DNA of 32,264 nt from Tissierellaceae bacterium (lineage in GTDB: Bacteria; Bacillota; Clostridia; Tissierellales; Tissierellaceae): the NCBI GenBank assembly GCA_018434075.1, contig JAHDQA010000006.1, positions 1 through 32,264 on the forward strand, given 5' to 3'. Below are positions 1 to 7,722 of this stretch, piece after piece; the stretch's first letter is position 1; every line of letters begins with the position of its first letter. The notes under the pieces were generated by a model that worked only from the letters and a program-made list of their open reading frames with translations, was not told the origin of the DNA and did not search any database. The translations under genes and the position numbers were made by a program.

Positions 1-2
1 AA

Positions 3-113
3 GAACAATTTGAAATAATAGTTTCGTTTTTTAAACCAATAATTATTGGTTTATTAGGTGTGCATTTTTTTATTATTAGTTTTTCAAAAAAATATTTAAT
101 ATTATTTTGCTAA
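3..113 (+). CDS. Possible C-terminal tail of a plus-strand membrane protein (partial)
   Basis: An open frame of 36 codons runs in from the left edge and stops at TAA (111-113). It reads as a hydrophobic tail rich in Phe, Ile and Leu, including the segment KPIIIGLLGVHFF. No start is inside the window. T-rich DNA gives hydrophobic codons by chance, so this may be spurious. It also lies where the target of the leftward TPP riboswitch would be expected. I do not recognise a family. Confidence 0.22.
   Translation, partial: EQFEIIVSFFKPIIIGLLGVHFFIISFSKKYLILFC
32..53. repeat. Perfect 22-bp palindrome
   Basis: The core AAACCAATAATTATTGGTTT (33-52) is extended by one T/A pair on each side. The dyad centre lies between 42 and 43. 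No T-run follows on either strand, so it is not a standard terminator. It could be an operator or a chance AT-rich dyad. Confidence 0.6.
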
Positions 114-146
114 AATCTATTGACTTTAATTAGCTGGTCTTTTTTA

Positions 147-178
147 TAAAAAAACTCATTGAGAGGATGTCAATGAGT
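147..178 (-). terminator. Intrinsic terminator of the TPP riboswitch
   Basis: On the minus strand, ACTCATTGA (178-170) pairs with TCAATGAGT (162-154) around a 7-nt loop, followed by seven U residues (154-148). It lies about 13 nt downstream of the aptamer. Eight bases of the loop and descending arm (168-161, ATCCTCTC) are complementary to GAGAGGAT of the aptamer (250-243), so aptamer folding and an antiterminator are mutually exclusive. This is the usual layout of an OFF-switch by attenuation. Confidence 0.85.
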
Positions 179-190
179 ATATTTCTATAC

Positions 191-272
191 ACACTTCCCT
201 CCGCTAGTATTACCTAGTTCAGGTTATAAGGGTCGGGATAAGATCCTCTCTCAGCTAATGCCCCCCTAGTGT
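191..272 (-). ncRNA. TPP (thi-box) riboswitch aptamer
   Basis: The minus strand carries the conserved blocks in order: the P1 arm ACACTAGGGG, GCTGAGAG, ACCCTTATAACCTGAACTAG, GGTAATACTAGCG, and the closing GGGAAGTGT. ACACT (272-268) and AGTGT (195-191) close P1. The family binds thiamin pyrophosphate and represses thiamin synthesis or uptake genes. A terminator follows directly, so the effect should be transcriptional. No start codon with a ribosome site lies in the 146 nt from the terminator to the left edge, so the controlled gene is outside the window. A thiamin transporter or thiN beside rpe is an inference from common Firmicutes order. Confidence 0.93.
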
Positions 273-294
273 TAAAGCCTATTCAATTTATTTA

Positions 295-323
295 AATATA
301 TCACATTAGAGATAAATTAACAA
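295..323 (-). promoter_or_regulatory. Promoter for the TPP riboswitch transcript
   Basis: Minus-strand TTGTTA (323-318), a 17-bp spacer and TATATT (300-295), with TG one base upstream of the -10 (extended -10). It lies just after the rpe stop and about 23 nt before the aptamer, so the riboswitch unit can be transcribed apart from the rpe operon. There is no terminator between rpe and this promoter, so readthrough is also possible. Confidence 0.6.
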
Positions 324-329
324 CATAAA

Positions 330-986
330 TTATTCTTTTAGAAGTATTTTAAATTGTTCTGTGCGGGCTTTTACATCATTATATGAAAATATATCAGAAC
401 CAATCACTAATATATCAGCTCCTAAATTTGCAATATGTTTAGCATTATCTAGTTTTATCCCACCATCTACTTCAATTAAAATATTAGGATAATCTGTACT
501 TATTCTATTTTTCAAAGCTTCTATTTTCCTTTCTACCGGTTTGATAAAACTTTGGCCTCCAAAACCAGGATTAACTGACATTAATAATATTAAATCTAAC
601 TCATCAAATATATATTCTAGTATATCAAGTGGAGTAGCTGGATTTAATGAAACACCAGCCTTTATACCTTTTGATTTAATTAGTTGAATCGTACGATGTA
701 GATGAGTTGTTGCTTCTGCATGAATTGTTAATATATCTGCACCAGCATCTATAAAATTGTCTATATATCTTTCTGGTTTGTCGATCATCAAATGAACATC
801 GAGTGGTATTGAACTAATTTTCTTTATGCTTTTAATGATTGGCATTCCAAAAGTTATGTTTGGTACATAATTTCCATCCATTACATCTAAATGGATAAAA
901 TCTGCTCCACCTGCTGTAATATCTTGAATTTCTTCTTTCAGTTTTAAAAAATCTGCAGATAAAATTGAAGGTGAAATTTTTGCCAC
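330..986 (-). CDS. rpe: Ribulose-phosphate 3-epimerase
   Basis: Cytosolic TIM-barrel enzyme that interconverts ribulose 5-phosphate and xylulose 5-phosphate in the pentose phosphate pathway. The 218-residue product starts MAKISPSILSADF and carries HLDVMDGNYVPNITFG (metal-binding His and Asp), DVHLMI, LLMSVNPGFGGQ and IEVDGGI, all family signatures, and the length is typical. The start is the GTG at 986, seven bases after AGGAGG. An upstream in-frame ATG at 1016 would add ten residues that overlap rsgA and have no family match. The AGGAGG site is itself the last two Arg codons of rsgA, so the two genes are probably coupled. It is the last gene of the long leftward operon. The call is secure. 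Confidence 0.97.
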   Translation of the reverse strand: MAKISPSILSADFLKLKEEIQDITAGGADFIHLDVMDGNYVPNITFGMPIIKSIKKISSIPLDVHLMIDKPERYIDNFIDAGADILTIHAEATTHLHRTIQLIKSKGIKAGVSLNPATPLDILEYIFDELDLILLMSVNPGFGGQSFIKPVERKIEALKNRISTDYPNILIEVDGGIKLDNAKHIANLGADILVIGSDIFSYNDVKARTEQFKILLKE

Positions 987-987
987 A

Positions 988-1860
988 TCAAAACCTCCTA
1001 TTATTTTTAATTTCATTTAATATGGATACATAGTTTTCATATCTAGATTTATATATTTTATTATTTTTAACTTCATTTATTACATTGCAATCTGGTTCAT
1101 TAATATGCAAACAATTACTAAATTTGCACTGCTGTGAACTTCTATATATGTCAATAAAATAAGTATCGAGTCTATTTGCATCGATATGATTTAAATCAAG
1201 ATTACTAAAACCAGGAGTATCAGACACATATGTGTTTTCCTGCAATTTAAATAATTCTACATGTCTTGTTGTATGCTTTCCTCTAGATAATTTTTTACTA
1301 ATTTCTCCTGTTCTTAAATTTAAATTTGGATTAATAGCATTTAATAAGGAAGATTTTCCAACTCCAGAAGGACCCGAGAATACACTGATTTGATTTTGTA
1401 ATAAACAATATAATTTATCAATACCTTCTTTTGTTTTTGTGCTTGTCTTAATTGTTTCATATCCTATATTTCTGTACATATTAATTATTTCATTTGCCAT
1501 TTCATCATCAATATCTGATTTATTTATGCAAATAATTATATTTAAATTTGCATCATGCCCTATTACAATTAGCCTATCTAAAAACCATAAATTAATTTTA
1601 GGGCTATCTATACTCATAACAATAATTAATTGAGTAACATTAGCAATAGGTGGTCTTGTCAGAACAGTATTGCGAGGATATATGTCTTCAATATATCCTC
1701 TGCCATCGTCCTTGTTTATTCTTATTGATACTCTATCCCCAACTAGTGGTTCAATTTTTTGCTCTCTAAACAAACCTCTTGCTCTACACTCAATAATGTT
1801 ATATCCTGTGTCAACATAATAAAAACCACCAATACCTTTAATAATAATACCATCTGCCAT
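988..1860 (-). CDS. rsgA: Ribosome small subunit-dependent GTPase A
   Basis: Circularly permuted GTPase that checks late 30S subunit maturation. The 290-residue product has an N-terminal OB-fold (residues 1-70), then motifs in the permuted order G4 (INKSD), G1 (GPSGVGKSS) and G3 (DTPGF), then a C-terminal zinc site with CKFSNCLHINEPDC. The start is the ATG at 1860, with GAGGG upstream and one base after the prkC stop. A longer reading to 1914 would lie inside prkC and has no family support. In Bacillus the orthologue is a known substrate of the PrkC kinase, which is encoded immediately upstream here. That link is family knowledge, not visible in the sequence. Confidence 0.96.
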   Translation of the reverse strand: MADGIIIKGIGGFYYVDTGYNIIECRARGLFREQKIEPLVGDRVSIRINKDDGRGYIEDIYPRNTVLTRPPIANVTQLIIVMSIDSPKINLWFLDRLIVIGHDANLNIIICINKSDIDDEMANEIINMYRNIGYETIKTSTKTKEGIDKLYCLLQNQISVFSGPSGVGKSSLLNAINPNLNLRTGEISKKLSRGKHTTRHVELFKLQENTYVSDTPGFSNLDLNHIDANRLDTYFIDIYRSSQQCKFSNCLHINEPDCNVINEVKNNKIYKSRYENYVSILNEIKNNRRF

Positions 1861-1861
1861 G

Positions 1862-3835
1862 TTATCCCTCAATACTTTTGCTATATTGGAATATACCGTC
1901 GTAATATACTTCAAATACCGCGCCTTTTTTGCCAGTTACGGGTATATCGAAAGTTCCATCTGCTGGTTTATGCTTTTTTGTATAAACAGTAGTTGTATTT
2001 CCATCTTGTTTTTTAATTATTGTTATTTCAGTCTCATCTTTATCAGCAAATGGTGTCACAGTTAAATTAGTAGTAAATTCTTCAGCACCTGGAGTTTCAG
2101 TTCCACCAGGGGTTTCTGGGTTATTTGGGGTAGTACTAGATGGTCCTGAGCTTACTTTTAGATCAATGGTAGTGCCTGGTTTTAAAGTACTACCTGGATT
2201 TTGAGATTGCTCCATTACTATATTTGCTGCATAATTATCACTTGGTTCATATTTAATTTCTCCTACTACTAAGCCAAGGTTTTTAATTTCCGATATCGCC
2301 TTATTGACATTTTCTCCAACTAATTGGATCATTATTACTTCGTCTACTTTTGGACCCTTACTGATGACTAAATCTACTCTTGTATTTGGTGCAACAGCTG
2401 TATATGGATCTATGCTTTGTGAAATAACATGATCAATTGGGATAGAATCATTATATTCATACTCAATATTATTTCCAAGTCTAAGACCTGCATCTTTTAA
2501 TAGTCTTTCTGCCTCTGTTATCGATTTATTAACTAGATCAGGCACTTCTACATTTTCAGAACCCAAACTAACTACTACTCCAATTGGATAACCTGGCTTT
2601 ATTTTAATTCCTTCATCTACATTTTGAGAAATTATAATACCTTCTTCAAAATCACTGCTCTGAACTCTATCTATAACATCAAGTTCAAATCCCATTTCCT
2701 CTGCGATTTTTGTTGCTTCTTCCTCTGTAATACCAACCAATTTTGGAGTGACAATGTAATCATTATTATTTAAATTATTTCTAAGTTGAAGATATCCGAT
2801 AAACAATAGCGAAGCTATTATGAAGGCAGAAATAATCGCTATAGCAGTTGTCCTTTTCTTTGTCGGATTTTCTTTTTTACTAGTTCTGTTGTGTTTATCT
2901 TGTTTTCTTTCTGTCATATTATCTATTTCTCTTCCATTAATTGGTGGTATCAATTTCGTCATATCAAGAGTTTCATCAGAAACTATATTACTACCTATTT
3001 CATTTTTATTTATATTTAAGTTCTTCAAATCTCTCAACAATTCGTCTACATTTTGATATCTGTCACTTTGCCTTTTTTGAACACATTTCAATATAATTTT
3101 GTTGAATTCAGAAGATATATTGGGATTTTTTTCTATGGGTGGTACAATTTCATCTTGGACATGTTTTAAAGCAACTCCAATAGGAGTTTCTCCATTAAAA
3201 GGAACTTTTCCTGTCAACATTTCATACATAACTATGCCAAGTGAATAAATATCAGATTTTTCATCTGTATATCCACCACGAGCTTGTTCTGGCGAAAAAT
3301 AATGTACTGAACCTAAGACATTAGATGTAGTTGTAATTGTAGATGAAGTTACTGCTCTTGCAATCCCAAAATCAGTTACTTTTACAATATTATCTTCAGT
3401 TATCATTATATTGTGGGGTTTTATATCTCTATGAATAATATGGTTCTTATGTGCATGTTTTAATGCTTCAGCAATCTGAGTTGAATAATATAATGCTTCA
3501 GATTCACTTAATTTACCTTTTTCAGTAATTATCTCTTTTAATGTTTTTCCATTTATATATTCCATAACAATATAATGAATATCTTTACCATCGATTTTAT
3601 CATATCCAACATCATAGATACTTACAATATTGGGGTGAGACAAGCTAGCTGCAGCTTGTGATTCCTTTCGAAATTTTTTTACGAATTCTTCATCATTTGT
3701 CAAGTCTTCTTTCAATACTTTAATAGCTACATATCTATCTAATAAATGGCATCTTGCTTTATATACAACAGACATTCCACCAATGCCTATTTGTTCTAAA
3801 ATTTCGTACCTATTGCCTAACATTTTACCTATCAT
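1862..3835 (-). CDS. prkC: PASTA-domain Ser/Thr protein kinase PrkC
   Basis: Membrane eukaryotic-type Ser/Thr kinase that senses muropeptides or cell-wall state in Firmicutes. In the 657-residue product, residues 10-265 are the kinase domain: glycine loop GIGGMS, Lys39, HRDIKPHN with Asp137, DFG at 155-157, and a Thr/Ser-rich activation loop (164-171). A basic and polar linker leads to one membrane helix (about 330-349). Three PASTA repeats follow (about 360-426, 428-494, 498-565), then a Thr/Pro/Gly-rich linker and a 70-residue C-terminal beta-rich segment (about 588-657) that is not a PASTA repeat. The start ATG has GAGGTGAT upstream. It sits directly after prpC, the usual kinase-phosphatase pair. 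Confidence 0.97.
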   Translation of the reverse strand: MIGKMLGNRYEILEQIGIGGMSVVYKARCHLLDRYVAIKVLKEDLTNDEEFVKKFRKESQAAASLSHPNIVSIYDVGYDKIDGKDIHYIVMEYINGKTLKEIITEKGKLSESEALYYSTQIAEALKHAHKNHIIHRDIKPHNIMITEDNIVKVTDFGIARAVTSSTITTTSNVLGSVHYFSPEQARGGYTDEKSDIYSLGIVMYEMLTGKVPFNGETPIGVALKHVQDEIVPPIEKNPNISSEFNKIILKCVQKRQSDRYQNVDELLRDLKNLNINKNEIGSNIVSDETLDMTKLIPPINGREIDNMTERKQDKHNRTSKKENPTKKRTTAIAIISAFIIASLLFIGYLQLRNNLNNNDYIVTPKLVGITEEEATKIAEEMGFELDVIDRVQSSDFEEGIIISQNVDEGIKIKPGYPIGVVVSLGSENVEVPDLVNKSITEAERLLKDAGLRLGNNIEYEYNDSIPIDHVISQSIDPYTAVAPNTRVDLVISKGPKVDEVIMIQLVGENVNKAISEIKNLGLVVGEIKYEPSDNYAANIVMEQSQNPGSTLKPGTTIDLKVSSGPSSTTPNNPETPGGTETPGAEEFTTNLTVTPFADKDETEITIIKKQDGNTTTVYTKKHKPADGTFDIPVTGKKGAVFEVYYDGIFQYSKSIEG

Positions 3836-3847
3836 CTTATCACCTCA

Positions 3848-4579
3848 CTAAAATATTATACCAATCACAGTTATATTATCATATCCACCATTGTTTTTTG
3901 CTAATTTTACACATTCATCACATGCTATTTGGATATCTTTTGTATTTGTAAAGATTTCTAATAATTTGTCTTTACTTACCATGTTAGTTAATCCATCGCT
4001 GCAAATAAAAATTAAATCTCCTGTCATAACTTCTACTTCGATTATATCGACATCAATTTTATAGTCAGTGCCGACTGCTCTGGTGATAATATTTTTTTGA
4101 GGATGATTTTCAGCTTCTATCTCTGTGATTTTTCCTTCTGATACTAATTGCCTTACTAGCGAATGGTCTTCAGTAAGTTGAGTAATAGAGCCATTTCGAA
4201 TTATGTAAGCTCTGCTATCTCCGACATGCCCTATGATGAAAATATTATCATAGAGATATCCTAAAGTTAAAGTTGTTCCCATACCAAATAAATTTGGATT
4301 TAATTTTGACTGTTCACAAATATATCTATTCGCCTCTATAACAGATTTCTTTATAGTTTCTTTCACATCATCTATTCTTCTAAATGATGTATAATCATTT
4401 TTAAAGACCTCTTCTACTTTCTTAACTGCAACTTGACTTGCAACTTCACCTGCATTATGGCCACCCATACCGTCAGCTACTATAAATAAAGGAAATGAAT
4501 TATGAAAATTTGAAACAAAAAAACTATCTTGATTTATTAATCTGACATTTCCAGTATCTGTTGAAAAACCAACTTTCAA
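3848..4579 (-). CDS. prpC: PP2C-family Ser/Thr protein phosphatase PrpC/Stp
   Basis: Metal-dependent phosphatase that reverses PrkC phosphorylation. Family motifs are present in order: RLINQDSF, VADGMGGHNAGE, GHVGDSRAY, LTEDHSLV, ICSDGLTNMV and GGYDNITVI, which supply the metal-binding aspartates. I chose the TTG at 4579, giving MKVGFSTDTGN and 243 residues, because GAGGAG lies seven bases upstream and the product begins as the family does. The GTG at 4588 sits inside that ribosome site and would overlap the rlmN stop. The stop lies 12 bases before prkC. Confidence 0.95.
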   Translation of the reverse strand: MKVGFSTDTGNVRLINQDSFFVSNFHNSFPLFIVADGMGGHNAGEVASQVAVKKVEEVFKNDYTSFRRIDDVKETIKKSVIEANRYICEQSKLNPNLFGMGTTLTLGYLYDNIFIIGHVGDSRAYIIRNGSITQLTEDHSLVRQLVSEGKITEIEAENHPQKNIITRAVGTDYKIDVDIIEVEVMTGDLIFICSDGLTNMVSKDKLLEIFTNTKDIQIACDECVKLAKNNGGYDNITVIGIIF

Positions 4580-4584
4580 ATAAA

Positions 4585-5625
4585 TCACTCCTCTTTTTTA
4601 GGAAGTACTCTTCTTTTTAATTGCCCACAAGAAGCACTTATATCAGAGCCCATTTCCCTGCGTATTGTTACTTTTAATCCATTTTTCACTAACAGATTAT
4701 AAAACTTTTCTAATTCTTTGTTTCCATCAAAACCATAGTTAAATTCTTTTATTGGATTGAGTGGTATGAGATTTATGTGTACATCCATACCTTTAACTAA
4801 TGATCTAAGTTCCTTAGCATCCTCAGGTCTATTATTAAATCCATCAATTAATGTATATTCGAAAGTAATTCTCCTATTTGTCTTTCTAAAATAATACCTC
4901 ATTGCTTCAATGATATCATTTATCTTGTATTTCTTAGCTATAGGCATTATTTGCTGTCTTTTATCATCAAAAGGAGAGTGTAATGATAGCGATAAAGTGA
5001 TGGGAAGGTCTTCTTTAGATAATTCAATTATCTTATCTACAATTCCGCAAGTCGATAATGTAATATGTCTAAGGCTTGTATTATGACCATTTTCATCACT
5101 AACTAAATTTATAAAATTAAGTACATTTGAGTAGTTGTCTAGCGGTTCTCCACTTCCCATTAAAACAATGTTCTTTACTTTAATGTCTAAATAATTCTCA
5201 GCACAGTATATTTGATCCAATATTTCTGATGCTGATAGATTTCTTATAAACCCTTCTTTTGTAGATGCGCAGAATTCGCATCCCATTTTGCATCCAACTT
5301 GTGTTGAAACACATTGTGAATATCCATATTTGTACTTCATAATTACGCTTTCAATAATATTGCCATCATTCAATAAAAATAGAAATTTTACCGTTTCATC
5401 CTCTTTTGATTCAAACACGTCATATATTTTTATTTTATTTAATGTGTAATTTTCCGCTAATATTTCTCTCGTTTTTTTTGGTATGTTAGTAATTTCATCA
5501 ATGCTCATTATTTTCTTATTATGAACAAAATTAAATATTTGCTTTGCTCTATACCTTTCAATCCCAAGAGAAATTATTTCATTTTCTAGATCAGTATAAG
5601 ATATTCCATTTAATTCTTTTTTCAA
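4585..5625 (-). CDS. rlmN: 23S rRNA (adenine2503-C2)-methyltransferase RlmN
   Basis: Radical-SAM enzyme that methylates C2 of A2503 in 23S rRNA and also acts on some tRNAs. The cluster motif is CKMGCEFC (Cys112, 116, 119). The C-terminal SASCGQL holds the methyl-carrying Cys. GSGEPLDNY and LSLSLHSP are also typical, and 346 residues is standard length. The start is TTG with AAGGGA upstream. The last codons are AAA AAA GAG GAG TGA, so GAGGAG doubles as the ribosome site for prpC. It follows rsmB in the same operon. Confidence 0.97.
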   Translation of the reverse strand: MKKELNGISYTDLENEIISLGIERYRAKQIFNFVHNKKIMSIDEITNIPKKTREILAENYTLNKIKIYDVFESKEDETVKFLFLLNDGNIIESVIMKYKYGYSQCVSTQVGCKMGCEFCASTKEGFIRNLSASEILDQIYCAENYLDIKVKNIVLMGSGEPLDNYSNVLNFINLVSDENGHNTSLRHITLSTCGIVDKIIELSKEDLPITLSLSLHSPFDDKRQQIMPIAKKYKINDIIEAMRYYFRKTNRRITFEYTLIDGFNNRPEDAKELRSLVKGMDVHINLIPLNPIKEFNYGFDGNKELEKFYNLLVKNGLKVTIRREMGSDISASCGQLKRRVLPKKEE

Positions 5626-5651
5626 TTTAATCCCTTTCCAATACTTAAATA

Positions 5652-6992
5652 TTAATATAACTTTTTTAGTTTTGCTATAAAAAATCCATCTGTCCCATGT
5701 ATATTTGGAAATAATTGAACATATCCATTTCTCGCTGTTTTAAATAGTTCATGGAATCTATGATCAAATTCAACTAAAGTATAATTTGGATGTCTATTTA
5801 AAAAGTTTTTTACTTGAATTATATTCTCATCTTCATTTATAGTGCATGTGCTATAAATTATTTCACCACCAATTTTTACATATTGAGATGCAACATCCAA
5901 TATATTTTTTTGCAGCTCAATTAGCTCCTTTATACTTTCTATAGTTCTATTCCATTTTATATCAGGCTTCCTTCTAATTAATCCTAACCCAGAGCAAGGA
6001 GCGTCAACAAAGCAATAATCAACTTTATTTATCAATCTATCATCCAATTTAGTCGCATCGAAAATCTCTGTTCTTATTGATTTCAAATTTAGTCTTTTTA
6101 TATTTTCATTTATTAATTCTAACTTAGAAATGCTTTTATCCCTAGCTATGATAATAGCATCATCTTGGACATATTCGGCAGTGTGCGTAGCTTTACCCCC
6201 TGGCGCAGCACACACATCCAATATCAATGAACCTTTCTTAGGATTTGCTATCTCAGTGACAAGCATACTACTCTCATCTTGGACAGTAAAGTAACCATTA
6301 ATAAATTCAAAAGTGTTAAATAAATTTTCAGGGTTATTTACTATCAAACCGAAAGAAGAATATTTAGTTTCGTCTATTTTATAGCCTTGTTTAGAAAGTT
6401 CATATTTTAAGTTATCTCTTGTAGTTTTTGTTGTATTTACTCTAATATTTAACATAGATTTTGAATTCAAGCTGTAAAGTAGCTGTTTAGTGAAATCAAT
6501 TCCATAATCATCAATCCACATTTTTACAATATATTCTGGAAAAGAATAAAGCAATGTTAAGGAATGGATATCTAAGTTGATATTCGAATAATTTTCTACT
6601 ATCTTATCTTTATTAGCAGCTATGTTTCTTAACATAGCATTGACATAGTTCGCATTTCCTCTATGTGTATATTTTTTTACTAGATCAACACAGTCATTAA
6701 TTATTGCGTAACTTGGTACTCTATCAAGATAAATCAATTGATAAATGCCTATCCTTAAACAATTTAATACTACCTTATGCAATTTATCAATTTTGATTTT
6801 TGAATACTTTTCAATGATATTATCTATCAATGTTAAATTCTTAACTATTCCATACACCGTTTCTCTTATTAATCTAGAATCGGATTGGTTTTTTATATCC
6901 TCTAGATAATTGTCAATGGTGTATTTTTTAAAATTAAAATTTTCTATCGATTCATTCAATATATTTAATATAATTTCTCTACTTTTAGTCAT
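5652..6992 (-). CDS. rsmB: 16S rRNA (cytosine967-C5)-methyltransferase RsmB
   Basis: Methylates C967 of 16S rRNA. In the 446-residue product the first 130 or so residues are a NusB-like RNA-binding domain (LRIGIYQLIYLDRVP, NAMLRNI). The rest is a Rossmann methyltransferase with LDVCAAPGGKATH (SAM loop), DAPCSGLGLIRRKPD and STCTINEDEN, the two last carrying the Cys residues used for release and catalysis. The ATG start has AAGGA upstream. It is the usual neighbour of fmt, the metallopeptidase and rlmN. Confidence 0.96.
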   Translation of the reverse strand: MTKSREIILNILNESIENFNFKKYTIDNYLEDIKNQSDSRLIRETVYGIVKNLTLIDNIIEKYSKIKIDKLHKVVLNCLRIGIYQLIYLDRVPSYAIINDCVDLVKKYTHRGNANYVNAMLRNIAANKDKIVENYSNINLDIHSLTLLYSFPEYIVKMWIDDYGIDFTKQLLYSLNSKSMLNIRVNTTKTTRDNLKYELSKQGYKIDETKYSSFGLIVNNPENLFNTFEFINGYFTVQDESSMLVTEIANPKKGSLILDVCAAPGGKATHTAEYVQDDAIIIARDKSISKLELINENIKRLNLKSIRTEIFDATKLDDRLINKVDYCFVDAPCSGLGLIRRKPDIKWNRTIESIKELIELQKNILDVASQYVKIGGEIIYSTCTINEDENIIQVKNFLNRHPNYTLVEFDHRFHELFKTARNGYVQLFPNIHGTDGFFIAKLKKLY

Positions 6993-7013
6993 ATCTTCAT
7001 CCTTAACAACTAT

Positions 7014-7703
7014 TTATCTACGTCTATTATCAGTAATAGCAAGCAGTCTTAGCAATTCAGATATTGCCACCAATGTTGCAGCTACGTATGTTAAAGCTGC
7101 AGCTCTTAGCATGCTTTTAGCATGTACAATTTGGTCTCTTGATATTACACCATTTTCTAATTGCTCAAGAGCCCTATTACTTGCATTAAATTCTACAGGT
7201 AAAGTTACTATTTGAAATAAGACAGCAGCTATAAATAGAGCAATGCCTAGATCTATAAAAAAAGGGCTGATAATAAATCCTAGAATTATAAAAATCCAGA
7301 CTAAATTTGATCCAAACATAGCTATTGGTGCGATAGTATTTCTTAAAATAAGAGGGAAATAACCATCATTATGTTGTATTGCATGACCTACTTCATGAGA
7401 TGCAACACTTACAGATGCAATGCTTGAACCAGAATAAACCTCTGGAGAGAGTCTCAATATTCTAGTACGTGGATCGTAATGATCAGTGAGAACTCCTCTG
7501 ACCTGCTCTATTTTTACTTGACTTAATCCGTTTTTATCAAGAATATATCTTGCTACTTGAGCTCCAGTTAGTCCGGTATTGCTAGGCATTTTAGAATATT
7601 TTTTATATGCAGAGTTTACTTTCATTTGTGCATAAGAAGCAAATAAAATAGCAGGCAATACAAATATATACCATGAACTATAGTATCCTGTGTAAGATAA
7701 CAT
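7014..7703 (-). CDS. Membrane zinc metallopeptidase, YugP family
   Basis: Integral membrane protein of the neutral zinc metallopeptidase family (PF04298 type, Bacillus YugP). Of 229 residues, 10-28 form a membrane helix, HEVGH (103-107) is the zincin motif inside SHEVGHAIQH, and membrane segments follow at about 128-148 and 152-172. LPVEFNASNRAL may supply the third zinc ligand (Glu171). The substrate is unknown for the family. The start ATG has a strong AAGGAGG. Its place between fmt and rsmB is conserved in Clostridia, which suggests shared expression rather than a known shared role. Confidence 0.9.
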   Translation of the reverse strand: MLSYTGYYSSWYIFVLPAILFASYAQMKVNSAYKKYSKMPSNTGLTGAQVARYILDKNGLSQVKIEQVRGVLTDHYDPRTRILRLSPEVYSGSSIASVSVASHEVGHAIQHNDGYFPLILRNTIAPIAMFGSNLVWIFIILGFIISPFFIDLGIALFIAAVLFQIVTLPVEFNASNRALEQLENGVISRDQIVHAKSMLRAAALTYVAATLVAISELLRLLAITDNRRR

Positions 7704-7722
7704 ATTAATCCTCCTTCTGTGA

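Noticed and set aside
5626..5651. AT-rich dyad between rsmB and rlmN
   Set aside because: Only a weak chance dyad (around TTAAATATTAATATAA) with no U-run; the genes are most likely co-transcribed.
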